Below, piece by piece: positions 27,716 to 35,201 of a stretch of DNA of 36,578 nt. The stretch covers positions 1 through 36,578 of the forward strand of contig JADJOV010000024.1 of NCBI GenBank assembly GCA_016713585.1. Reading direction: 5' to 3'. The stretch comes from Bdellovibrionales bacterium (lineage in GTDB: Bacteria > Bdellovibrionota > Bdellovibrionia > Bdellovibrionales > Bdellovibrionaceae). The position numbers and the translations under genes were made by a program. Every line of letters begins with the position of its first letter. The first letter of the stretch is position 1. Under the pieces are notes generated by a model. That model saw nothing but the letters and a program-made list of their open reading frames with translations, was not told the origin of the DNA and did not search any database.

Positions 27716-27854
27716 GAACCCAGAAGATTTGAGGAAGAGTCTTTTTGGCCTGGCTCTGATATCTTCATTTCAGGCAAAAAGTTAGATTTGGCCTCCAACC
27801 CTGGGAAATTAGTCCTATCGGTATGGAAAACGAAATCAAAGGAAAGGTATTTCT

Positions 27855-28193
27855 ATGAAAAGTTTTGCAATTGCGGCAATGGCCGTCTTGAGTATTTCTG
27901 CTTCTTTGGGGCTTGCATCATTTGAGGATATTCGCTGTGATCTGAGCGGGCCTAAGGAGGATGGAAGCTATGCTATTCATGCGCCTCTGAAAGGGACGCT
28001 TGTTGGTAAAAGTGAAAGGATTCGCTTCAACTATAGCGATAGCCAAGTCATCATCGATCTAGTGACCTCAAGCGATATGGCAAGAAATCTTCTCAGCGTG
28101 CAGAGTCAAAAGCAAAAAGACACTGATAATTTGCTGACTCAGTTTTTCGGGAAAATGAAGGACGTTGCGAATCCCGGGTTTGAATTTTTTTAA
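27855..28193 (+). CDS. Small secreted protein of unknown function
   Basis: This is an intact 112-residue frame after GGAAAGGTATTTCT. Residues 1-21 form a signal peptide (MKSFAIAAMAVLSISASLGLA). The mature part has one Cys (DIRCDLSG), charged loops and the segments SYAIHAPLKGTLVG and RIRFNYSDSQVIIDLV, suggesting beta strands, then a helical C-terminus QSQKQKDTDNLLTQFFGKM. I recognise no family. It is similar in size and layout to the secreted protein at 25400 but not in sequence. Confidence 0.65.
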   Translation: MKSFAIAAMAVLSISASLGLASFEDIRCDLSGPKEDGSYAIHAPLKGTLVGKSERIRFNYSDSQVIIDLVTSSDMARNLLSVQSQKQKDTDNLLTQFFGKMKDVANPGFEFF

Positions 28194-28528
28194 TATAAAT
28201 ATGAATATTGAGAACCAGACTTATATTCTTGAATGCCGAATTCCCTCGGCGCAGTAGTTCTTGAGTTGAGCCCGGATAGATAGTTCAAGTCTGTTTGCCA
28301 ACCACAAAGTCAGTTCAACAAGGCCAATAATTGTTGGCTGAATGAACGCATCGGAAATAAAATTGGCTCGATTCTCAAACTGCTAAAGAACAACCAGGCG
28401 AGCGCAGCCGAACATCTTGCTCCATGAAAGCCCGTACAACATCTTCAAACTCACTCTCCTCAATCTCGCGCTTTAAATCCCTTGTTCATTTTCGGGATGT
28501 TCTGCGTTTTTGTGGGGGGTCTACATAG
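28194..28528. other. Gap with no supported gene
   Basis: Broken coding-like stretches occur on the minus strand (for example FEDVVRAFMEQDV near 28440), but frames change too often to assign a family. A remnant of a transposase is possible. The hipBA control region starts at 28529. Confidence 0.3.
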
Positions 28529-28548
28529 TTTCTCCTTATAGGGAGAAA
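28529..28548 (+). promoter_or_regulatory. hipBA operator O1
   Basis: TTTCTCC-N6-GGAGAAA, a 20-bp inverted repeat. It is centred 50 bases before O2, and all three share the core TTCTCC-N6-GGAGAA. Confidence 0.75.
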
Positions 28549-28578
28549 TTAAGCTATTTTTCCTCAACAAAGGGCCAA

Positions 28579-28598
28579 ATTCTCCCTTTGAGGAGAAT
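28579..28598 (+). promoter_or_regulatory. hipBA operator O2
   Basis: ATTCTCC-N6-GGAGAAT, a perfect 7-base-arm inverted repeat with the same core and spacing as O1 and O3. Confidence 0.75.
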
Positions 28599-28627
28599 TA
28601 CCTTGAAATGTTCGTTATTTCAGCTAT

Positions 28628-28647
28628 ATTCTCCCTAAGGGGAGAAT
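28628..28647 (+). promoter_or_regulatory. hipBA operator O3 overlapping the hipB ribosome site
   Basis: ATTCTCC-N6-GGAGAAT ends on the base before the hipB ATG (28648). Its right half, AAGGGGAG, doubles as the Shine-Dalgarno sequence, so repressor binding and translation initiation share one site. Confidence 0.75.
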
Positions 28648-28878
28648 ATGACTATAAAAACGATTAAAAGCACCAAGGACCTCTCTCAGCTGCTGAAAGC
28701 AAGAAGAGAGGAGCTGGGAATTTCTCAGGCAGAACTCGCGCAGCTTTGCAATCTTTCCTCAAACGGTATTAGCAAACTCGAAAGCGTTAAAGACAGTACT
28801 CGAGAGGTAAAGCTTTCGACGCTCTTTAAGCTCGGCAAATTCTTGGGTTTTGAATTGGCACTGAAGGTTGAAGAATGA
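28648..28878 (+). CDS. hipB: HipB-type antitoxin, XRE helix-turn-helix regulator
   Basis: This is an intact 76-residue frame. The HTH region is LSQLLKARREELGISQAELAQLCNLSSNGISKLESV (about residues 11-46), a standard XRE fold with SQAELA in the first helix and SSNGISKLE in the recognition helix. The C-terminal tail TLFKLGKFLGFELALKVEE is the short strand-forming end typical of HipB. It represses the operon and neutralises HipA. Three 20-bp operators lie directly upstream, the last overlapping its ribosome site. The stop overlaps the hipA start as ATGA. Confidence 0.88.
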   Translation: MTIKTIKSTKDLSQLLKARREELGISQAELAQLCNLSSNGISKLESVKDSTREVKLSTLFKLGKFLGFELALKVEE

Positions 28879-30142
28879 GTTCACTCAATGTGTTTTATGA
28901 AGACATCTTGGTGGGGCAGCTTTCGCAAAGTGAGGATTTGACCTATTCGTTTGTTTACTCCCAGGAATGGCTTACCCATGAAAATAAATTCCCTTTGAGC
29001 TTGGCGATGCCTTTGCAAGCGGAGCCCTTTGGCAACCGCATCACTTTATCATTTTTCGAAAACTTGTTGCCTGAAGGAGATGTTCGCGATGCCATTGCCA
29101 GATCTCATCAAACAGAAAGTCCCTATGAATTTTTAAAAGAGCACGGAGAAGACTGCGCCGGAGCTGTGATCATCAGCAGTCACACTAAATCCCCTTATAA
29201 TCCGGGGATTGAATCTAAAAGTATTCCGATTAAGATGGAGAAAGTTTACGAGGCAATTGAAAATCATCACTCGGTGGCTCAAGTCATTGCCGAATTTGAT
29301 CCCGGTTATCTGTCATTGGCCGGGGCTCAAGATAAGTTTCCGGCGATCTTTGTTGACGGCAATTTCTTTTTGCCAACCAATGCCAGCCCTACCACCCATA
29401 TCATAAAAGTTCCCATCAATCGCCAAGGGGTTAAGGAGTCGCTTTTCAATGAGTACTACTGCATGCAACTGGCAGGTCTCTGTGGTTTTAACATTCCTGC
29501 AAATCAGATCATTCACAATGGCAAGCATCCACTTTTTGTGATCGAAAGATATGATCGAAAAAAGATAAAAAGGGCATTGTCCACCGCCTTCATCAGCAAG
29601 ATTTTTGTCAGGCGCAAGGAATCACTAGCGAAAAAAAATACGAAAGCAAAGGCGGTCCTTCCATTCGCGGCAACTTTAATTTGATTGTCGCAAACGTGAC
29701 GATCAAAGAACGTCTGCGCAGTACATATGCTTATCTAGATTGGATTTGCTTCAATCTTCTTATTGGCAATAATGATTCGCATTCTAAAAATATTTCCTTC
29801 TTGCTGAAGGATAGCAAAATTGAACTGGCGCCTTTTTATGATCTTGTTTCAACCGCGCTATATCCTAGCCTCAAACGACAGTTCTCATTTAAAATTGGCG
29901 GTCGGGACGAGTATTCGCAAATTGGCAAAAATCAATTCGCTGAACTTGATCAAGAGCTTGGCTTGAAGGTTGGTACCATGGCTGATCGAATGAAGCACAC
30001 TTATCATAACGTCCATACTCACAAAGAAACTCTTGCGAAAAGCATTTCAGAGATGTTTAAAGAAGTTAAAATCATGAATAGAATCACCGGCCTTATCGAA
30101 GAGCGGGCGAAGGGTTTTAAGCAACAAGGCGTTCAGCTTTGA
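28875..30142 (+). CDS. hipA: HipA-type serine/threonine kinase toxin (one poly-A frameshift)
   Basis: The N-terminal HipA domain is LNVFYEDILVGQLSQSEDLTYSFVY...FPLSLAMPL and FFENLLPEGDVR. The kinase part has LAGAQDKFPAIF, IIKVPINRQGVKESLFNEYYCMQLA, LFVIERYDR, then the catalytic FNLLIGNNDSHSKNIS and the metal-binding APFYDLVST. The frame breaks at the A6 run 29558-29563; one added A restores KDKKGIVHRLHQQDFCQAQGITSEKKYESKGGPSIRGNFNLI, the normal family core, and the total becomes about 421 residues. HipA kinases phosphorylate aminoacyl-tRNA synthetases and cause growth arrest. If the frameshift is real, the toxin is dead. Confidence 0.88.
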
Positions 30143-30440
30143 GTCTTCTGGTCTAAGCCCATCACAAAGTATCCGTAGCAATTCTCATGCGGGAACTCGC
30201 ATCCATATTGAGTTCTTGACCTCGGATCCTGTCCTCTCTCTATTGACTGAGCAGTCATTGGCGTATTTCACTGTCCACGCCAAGAATCTATCAGAAAAAT
30301 TGAGTTTGTGATAAAAAGGATTTGCGTGTCTTGTGATTTTCAAAGGACAGGTAAATCCTTTTTTCCTGGCACAGAATTGAGAGTGGCTGGGCAAAATCAG
30401 CGCTCACACCCGAAAATAGTGAAGTTTTTAATGTTCAGCA
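30143..30440. other. Gap between hipA and the TIGR02147 gene
   Basis: Frames on the minus strand (for example FYHKLNFSDRFLAWTVKY near 30260-30320) look coding but short and I recognise no family. No terminator is obvious. Confidence 0.3.
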
Positions 30441-31023
30441 CATTCCCATTAATGTTCGGGCCTGGGCCGGCTACCTTAGGGTGCTGGAAGTCTTGATTTG
30501 GCTCCGACTGAAAGCACTCTCTGAGAGTCTTAAGGACAGGCTTTCAAGAGATGTAATTCTTTCGGAAGAGACCAACGCCATCTTTTATTCCCAGTGGTTT
30601 TACACAGCTGCTAAATTAGCATCCTCCATTTCCGGATTGCAAACACCAGAAGCCATTTCCGAGAAATTAGGGGTCCCGCTTTTTTCCTTAAATAAGGCTG
30701 TAGAATTTTTAACCACGGTTGGTTTATGTATCGAAGTCGATGGAAAGATCAAACCTGGGCCTGCGAACACGCATTTGGGAGCAGACTCGCCTCTTGTGGG
30801 ACGGCACCACCAAAACTGGCGGGTTAAAGGCTTTGAGAAAATGTCGTTGTTGCAGTCCAGTGAATTGTTTTTAACCATGCCCGCCACTCTCGCAAGATCA
30901 GATGCAATCCTCTTACGTACGAAAATTGTGGAGTTCGTAGATGAGTTTGTAAAAGTTCTCGATTCTTCTAAGGGCGAAATCATTCACTGTCTAAATGTCG
31001 ATTGGTTTGAAGTCCGCAAATAG
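30441..31023 (+). pseudogene. TIGR02147 / DUF4423 family regulator (N-terminal part lost)
   Basis: The clear part starts near 30540 with ETNAIFYSQWFYTAAKLASSISGLQTPEAISEKLGVPLFSLNKAVEFLTTVGL, followed by KIKPGPANTHLGADSPLVGRHHQNWRVKGFEKM and ends with NVDWFEVRK at the TAG 31021-31023. This is the C-terminal DUF4423 domain of TIGR02147 proteins, a family found mainly in Fibrobacter and Bdellovibrio. The N-terminal DNA-binding half should precede it, but only a piece, VRAWAGYL (near 30455-30480), is recognisable, and about 60-70 residues between it and the DUF4423 part are missing. The family is probably a transcription regulator. Confidence 0.7.
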
Positions 31024-31124
31024 GATTATCCCCAATTAAAATCTGTGATGATGGGGAATTGCGAAGATCCCTGAAGCATTGTGCGCTTTTGGGCTTCAAT
31101 CTCAACCATCTCGTTGGGAATATT

Positions 31125-31168
31125 CCAGGTCATCTATAAGCTCAAAACGCCATATGACGATGGAATCA
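31125..31168 (+). repeat. IS91 transposase fragment
   Basis: Bases 31125-31168 repeat 24419-24462 of the IS91 gene with a few changes and encode the same VIYKLKTPYDDG. It is a scrap with no reading frame of its own, next to the MITE-like element. Confidence 0.6.
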
Positions 31169-31177
31169 CCCAATAGG

Positions 31178-31555
31178 TTGTGTCGTCGATACGACACATT
31201 TACTTGCGCGAAGGCAATCACTTACCGAAAAGAGCTATTAGTAGCTCAAAATAACGATAGATTTTTCGCTTTGGCGAACTGTAAATACCAAAATTTGACA
31301 TTTATTGATACTTTCTATCTGCAAAAATGACCGTTAAAAATAGCGGCACGAAAAAGTTTCCGACTCGGAAGGTGGTATTTTGAGAGCCAACAAAACATAG
31401 GGCGAAGAAGAAAGTGATAAGTCGCGCAGCTTTCGGTGAAGGCAAAAAGACGTGCTGAAGTATTCCTGGCTCAACATACTGATTTTCGCATTGGCGGTAG
31501 TTTTTTTATATTTTTTATCAATCAGGCAAGTTAATGTGTCGCATCGACGACACAA
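31178..31555. mobile_element. MITE-like element, 378 bp, with palindromic inverted repeats
   Basis: The terminal 30 bases at 31178-31207 and 31526-31555 are inverted copies with 28 matches. Each contains the inner near-palindrome TGTGTCG-N6-CGACACA. There is no transposase inside; the two small open frames (one per strand) show no family likeness. The right end lies within a PIN-domain gene, which it truncates. No clear target duplication is visible. A third, partial copy of the end (TTGTGTCGTCGAT) lies at 36270-36282. Confidence 0.65.
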
Positions 31556-31854
31556 CATTTGCAGATAGAGTCCATGCGACAACAATCCTGAAATTTTCCG
31601 CCAGATACTGCCTGAATGTTGCCCTTTGGTTCATACACATCTGATATTTGCTCGATCCTAAAACACAGGGGCCTTGCGCGTTTCGGATTCACATCAAATT
31701 TCTTAACCAAGTTCCGATTCAACTCCTCAAGAATGAGAGTTGAAGTTACAACCTGAAATTTTCGGTTGAACGCCAGACTCACAATTTCGGCGGGTATGCC
31801 TGAAAATGCCAAGCCACTAATCCAGACATTCGTGTCCAGACAAACCTTAAGCAT
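31556..31854 (-). pseudogene. PIN-domain toxin nuclease, C-terminus lost to the MITE-like element
   Basis: The ATG at 31854 overlaps the stop of the RHH antitoxin (TAATG). MLKVCLDTNVWISGLAFSGIPAEIVSLAFNRKFQVVTS begins a PIN domain with the first acidic residue in LDTN, and TLILEELNRNL carries the second (Glu). The later part, with the third acidic region (normally D-x-x-V-L-x-x-A...G-D), is damaged (GGKFQDCC) and ends where the MITE-like element begins. It would cleave RNA. Loss of the C-terminal acidic residues probably inactivates it. Confidence 0.75.
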
Positions 31855-31994
31855 TACCTTCGCCCCTCGCGTACAATTGCCGCAATATCTTCGCTGACCG
31901 ACCGGCGTTCATCTCTGGCCATCTCCTGAACTTCTTTTGTCATGTCGAGCGGCAGAGAAACCGATACGACTTGAGCTTTATTTGTGAACTTCAT
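31854..31994 (-). CDS. RHH (CopG/Arc-type) antitoxin, 46 residues
   Basis: The ATG at 31994 begins MKFTNKAQVVSVSLPLDMTKEVQEMARDERRSVSEDIAAIVREGRR. The first part is the DNA-contacting strand (VVSVSLPLDM) and the rest the two helices of a ribbon-helix-helix domain. The stop overlaps the PIN start. It neutralises the PIN toxin and represses the operon; a 24-bp palindrome 12 bases upstream is the probable operator. Intact. Confidence 0.8.
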   Translation of the reverse strand: MKFTNKAQVVSVSLPLDMTKEVQEMARDERRSVSEDIAAIVREGRR

Positions 31995-32005
31995 CTGAAG
32001 CCTCC

Positions 32006-32029
32006 ATTCTTAATAATCTTATTAAGAAT
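32006..32029. promoter_or_regulatory. Palindromic operator upstream of the RHH-PIN pair
   Basis: ATTCTTAATAA, two central bases, and TTATTAAGAAT form a 24-bp inverted repeat with perfect 11-base arms, 11 bases before the antitoxin ATG on the minus strand. It is the expected position for RHH autoregulation. Confidence 0.7.
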
Positions 32030-32120
32030 AGCATCAGTCTATACTCATAGGTAACAATTCAATACAACGACATAGGTAACACTTCCTTGAGTATTGTATT
32101 GCCCTGCCTGGAGGTGTTGT

Positions 32121-32315
32121 GTGCCGTGGAAGGAGTCAAATCGCATGAGTGAGCGAATGAAATTTATGCGCTGATTTTAAAGGTCAGTTTCGACTTGGCA
32201 ACCGACAGTATTGTTACCCTCTAACAATTACCGATCAGTTAAGTAGATTTATGATTAGCTGTGAGGCTTTGGAGAGCACCAAAGAAGCAAGCGATCAATC
32301 AGCGGAAGTCGCTTG
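32121..32315 (+). pseudogene. IS481-type transposase remnant with a large internal deletion
   Basis: A GTG at 32121 begins VPWKESNRMSERMKFM, the N-terminus of IS481 enzymes. Within five codons the sequence changes frame and jumps to ADFKGQFRLGNRQYCYPLTITDQLSRFMISCEALESTK, which is the first catalytic block (DFKG), normally 110 or more residues downstream. It ends at TGA 32313-32315. It overlaps the 3' end of the lipoprotein fragment on the opposite strand. Confidence 0.75.
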
Positions 32316-32630
32316 AACAGAAAATTCGTCGTTTGTACACACGGTTGGTGAGCGCTTGGCTTCAATGGGACTCGTAACTGTGATAGCTGGAGAACTGATA
32401 ATCGGATTTGGTACTGAGGTCACCGAATTTCCACCAGGATCTGTTCTTCGACCGGACGATGCCTCGTTAACCACCGGGGTAGGTTCCTGGGTGATTCCAA
32501 TTCTTCCAGGTTGGCCGCAATTCTGAAAGCTCACCAGAATCAAGAACACCGTTACCAACAATGCAATTTGAAGCGAGAAAATTGCCTTCCTAAATTTCAC
32601 TTTGCTATCCCCCCGTGGTGAACGTGCCAA
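32295..32630 (-). pseudogene. Lipoprotein with FQNC lipobox, truncated by the IS481 remnant
   Basis: The start (32630) gives a charged n-region and the signal ALLVTVFLILVSFQNCGQ, a lipobox in which Cys is the lipidation site. FQNCG is the form common in Bdellovibrio lipoproteins. The mature part is Pro/Ser/Thr-rich (ITQEPTPVVNEASSGRRTDPGG), a typical surface linker. The last residues (EFSVQATSAD) are IS481 sequence read in another direction, so the native C-terminal domain is lost. Confidence 0.6.
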
Positions 32631-32913
32631 CGTTCCTCACGCTCTTAGCCTAGCATAAGAATTTCTTGCTTACCCAGGCAGAGCCGATGGATAAGGTCTG
32701 CGCATAGGACATTCAAAAGCTACTTTGGACTCATTTGCAGAGTATCTTATCCCCTGGCCTTATGGCACATGGACTTCGGGACCGCAAAAAGTCCAGTGGG
32801 TGGTTCTTTTCTTTAAAAAAGATTTGGAAATGGTAACATATTGTTTATCGGCAAGACGTGGATTGCACACGGTTCCTTTTCTTATTTCGAAAGGAACAAA
32901 ACAGGGGGATTGA

Positions 32914-33736
32914 GTGGGGTTAGATGTTTGTAAGGTCATTGTTTTTTTTTCCTTTTGCGCAATTTCTATTAGCGAAACTGCCTACGCTCTACCAAAAAAC
33001 CCGTGTTTTTTCGATAATCAGACGCAACTTGAGGCTGCTTTTCTAAAGAAACCGAATTTCGTTAACCTCTTAGGCTTCGAAGTTCAAAAGGATAAGCGGC
33101 AAGTTAACGTCAGGGTGGAGGTTAAAATTTCCGAATATAACAAAGGAGCCCTATATTAGGCAAGGGAGCTATGGCCCCCTCTCGCAGCCAGGCTATAGAG
33201 AAGCCAAAGGTCAAGTTTATGACTATGAAAATTATTCCTTTAGACTATGCAATCGAGGGGAAAAGGAAGGGGTTAATTTTTTAAATTCGGTGGATCCGAA
33301 ATTCGCAGATACACCTCAAACAGCCCTCGCACCGAGCTTTATCCGCGTGTTGAACAAGAAGACTCAGGAGCAGGAAGAGTATGTATCTCAAAAAGAAGAT
33401 AATTCCCCGATTTCCACCCTCGCCCTTAAGGGTCGTAGGCATGCCCAAGTTGCTCAATTCTCGGATTTTCTTCCTGGCGGAAGATTTACTAATTTTTGTT
33501 TCAATGGTAATTCTATGGGAGCAAGACTCCTTGCTTCTGATATTGACTCAAGAGGTTATGAGAAGAAATCAATTACTGTGGGTTCCAAAGATAGGGTTTT
33601 AATCACTGCCACCGACCTAAAGACTAAAGCAGAGAAGAAGATTGAGATACCTCCTTGTGGAGACTCAAATAAGAAAGATGGCAAGAGCAATGACTTTCGG
33701 CCTGAACCAAAACAATCTGCGCCGCCCGCTGCCTAA
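32914..33736 (+). CDS. Secreted protein of unknown function (one frameshift near 33155)
   Basis: The first part starts at GTG 32914 or ATG 32924 (depending on the length of the T9 run at 32942) and has a signal peptide ending ISETAYA. LPKNPCFFDNQTQLEAAF and VNLLGFEVQKDKRQVNVRVEV follow. The frame breaks near 33155 and resumes as YIRQGSYGPLSQPGYREAKGQVYDYENYSFRLC. It then runs through LKGRRHAQVAQFSDFLPGGRFTNFCF to a Lys/Pro-rich end (EPKQSAPPAA, TAA 33734-33736). Corrected length is about 270 residues with several Cys. I recognise no family. It is likely periplasmic or surface-exposed. Confidence 0.55.
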
Positions 33737-33777
33737 TGATAACTGGTGCAGCGCCCACCTTCGGCGATTTTGAAAAA

Positions 33778-34143
33778 TCAATGTTTGCGTTCAGGACGAA
33801 TCTCAGTGATTCGATTTTTTGCGTCGACAAAAACAACCGTGGGCTTGTGGTTCATAGCCTGAGCGAGATCAAGATCGCAATATGACACAATGATGACGGT
33901 GTCGCCTTTTTGGACAAGTCTTGCGGCGGCGCCGTTCAGGCAAATTTCACCCTTTCGCCCTTGGATGACGTAGGTGGAAAACCTTTCTCCATTATTGCAA
34001 TTGAGAATATCCACCCGCTCGTTAACCAAAAGGCCGGACGCTTTAATCAGCTTGGGATCGATCGATACGGATCCCTCGTAGTTTAGGTCCGCCTCAGTCA
34101 CTGTGCCGCGATGGATCTTTGACTTCATCATTGAAATTCTCAT
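33778..34143 (-). CDS. panD: Aspartate 1-decarboxylase (pantothenate pathway)
   Basis: The frame is intact, 121 residues. It starts MRISMMKSKIHRGTVTEADLNYEGSVSID, with the self-cleavage Gly-Ser site (YEGSVSID) that creates the pyruvoyl cofactor. It continues with LVNERVDILNCNNGERFSTYVIQGRKGEICLNGAAARLVQKGDTVIIVSYC, the standard PanD barrel including the Tyr and Asn-Gly-Ala-Ala-Ala motifs. It makes beta-alanine from aspartate for pantothenate and CoA. The alternative start at the internal MMKSK is possible. The neighbouring gene upstream was cut by an IS91 tail. Confidence 0.95.
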   Translation of the reverse strand: MRISMMKSKIHRGTVTEADLNYEGSVSIDPKLIKASGLLVNERVDILNCNNGERFSTYVIQGRKGEICLNGAAARLVQKGDTVIIVSYCDLDLAQAMNHKPTVVFVDAKNRITEIRPERKH

Positions 34144-34165
34144 AGTACCTGCTTAGCACTTCTAG

Positions 34166-34287
34166 CTAACTTTTTCCAGCTTTTTCAGCGGCCTCGTCAT
34201 CTTCGTCGGTCTCGTCTGCCTCATCCTTCTCATCTTTGAGTTCAGGAAGAACCTCTTCAATGGCCTTATTCATCAAGGCAATTCCAA
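34166..34287 (-). pseudogene. Acidic C-terminal tail of a gene cut by an IS91 tail
   Basis: The frame gives GIALMNKAIEEVLPELKDEKDEADETDEDDEAAEKAGKS and stops at 34166. The strongly acidic, repetitive end is typical of a C-terminal tail, but no domain remains. The upstream part was replaced by IS91 sequence from about 34288. It precedes panD in the same direction. Confidence 0.5.
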
Positions 34288-34518
34288 GCTTGATCCAAAA
34301 ATACTCGAGCATCTGAAACTTTCCACAAGATCACCGAAAATCCACTCAAGCCGAGGACCACCACAACACCATTGCAAAGGTTCTGGAGACGACTCAAGAG
34401 CTTTCTTGGACCCCTCAGATTCGAAATCCACGAGTCGACGGGACTCCTATACAAAAAAACAAATCCAATGAGAAAAAATCGAGATAAAATCTCATAAACA
34501 ATCCATCAATCTAAAAGC
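34288..34518 (+). repeat. IS91 3' end copy (internally deleted)
   Basis: Matches 24670-24945 of the IS91 element: transposase C-terminal codons, then the noncoding tail, ending at CCATCAATCTAAAA. About 50 bases present in the parent (24773-24820) are missing here at GACGACT. No transposase frame survives. Confidence 0.75.
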
Positions 34519-34638
34519 ATCATCAAAAACTCAAAAAAATTGAGCAGAATTAACTGGAAACCAACTTCCCGCAGAATTGACCAGGCGTCCTATAGAATTG
34601 AGTTCACTAGAGCAGGCGTTTTATACTTCTTATCCTCT

Positions 34639-34836
34639 TCAATCACAGACCCCTCCTTTCATTTTGTTCATGTGAGATTTACTAAGGGCTTCGAGTGGAT
34701 TTTCATCCAACTCGTCCCAAAGGCAATTTTGGCAGTAGCGTTCCCTGCGCGACCCCATGAGCGAGGACCCGCAGCGGTGGCAGATCCACAAGGACCTCAA
34801 GCGTGTTTTCGAAACTGAACGGAGAAACTGCCTCAC
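34639..34836 (-). CDS. Small zinc-ribbon protein
   Basis: A GTG start at 34836 overlaps the stop of the DksA/TraR gene as GTGA, so it is translationally coupled. The 65-residue product has two Cys pairs: CHRCGSSLMG and RYCQNCLWDE, a zinc-ribbon spacing, with a basic N-terminus and an amphipathic C-terminus ending KMKGGVCD. I recognise no named family. The coupling to a zinc-finger RNA-polymerase-associated protein suggests a shared role, but that is inference. Confidence 0.6.
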   Translation of the reverse strand: MRQFLRSVSKTRLRSLWICHRCGSSLMGSRRERYCQNCLWDELDENPLEALSKSHMNKMKGGVCD

Positions 34837-35201
34837 GCTGCCACGTGGCTTCCTTCAAAAAACTCCTGGCACCCAATACAAAGCGTGGCCCCGAGTCTCG
34901 CATGAAGTCTAGACACTCCAATAGGGTCACCACATTCCTGGCACTGCCCGAAGGTGCCTCCATTTATTCTATGTAGCGCCCCTGTCAATTCGCCTAAGCT
35001 CGCGATACGATGGTTGTGAATTCGAATTTGATCCTTTAGGTCGCGCTCATCTTTGGTGCAGTCAATGATATCGACATTGGGAGTGGTGCAGGTTTCTGCG
35101 CTGGTTTTTGGATCCGTTTTTATTCCTGCAATGACCTCATTGAGTTCATTGATTTGCACGGTAATCCGTGACCGAAGGCTCTGGATTTCTTTATTGTTCA
35201 T
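34833..35201 (-). CDS. DksA/TraR C4-type zinc finger protein
   Basis: Start at the ATG 35201 (MNNKEIQ), behind a GAGAGG ribosome site; the longer open frame to 35258 is not needed. Length 122 residues. The N-terminal helix pair LRSRITVQINELNEVIAGI and DERDLKDQIRIHNHRIASLGELTGALHRI is the DksA coiled-coil-like region and FGQCQECGDPIGVSRLHARLGATLCIGCQEFFE is the C4 finger (C-x2-C...C-x2-C). Such proteins bind in the RNA polymerase secondary channel and modify stringent-type responses. The acidic tip of DksA (D-x-x-D) is not evident, so a short TraR-type role is also possible. Confidence 0.88.
   Translation of the reverse strand: MNNKEIQSLRSRITVQINELNEVIAGIKTDPKTSAETCTTPNVDIIDCTKDERDLKDQIRIHNHRIASLGELTGALHRINGGTFGQCQECGDPIGVSRLHARLGATLCIGCQEFFEGSHVAA

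Noticed and set aside
31079..31585. Two 83-residue frames inside the MITE-like element
   Set aside because: No family, poor codon pattern, and both run through the terminal repeats.
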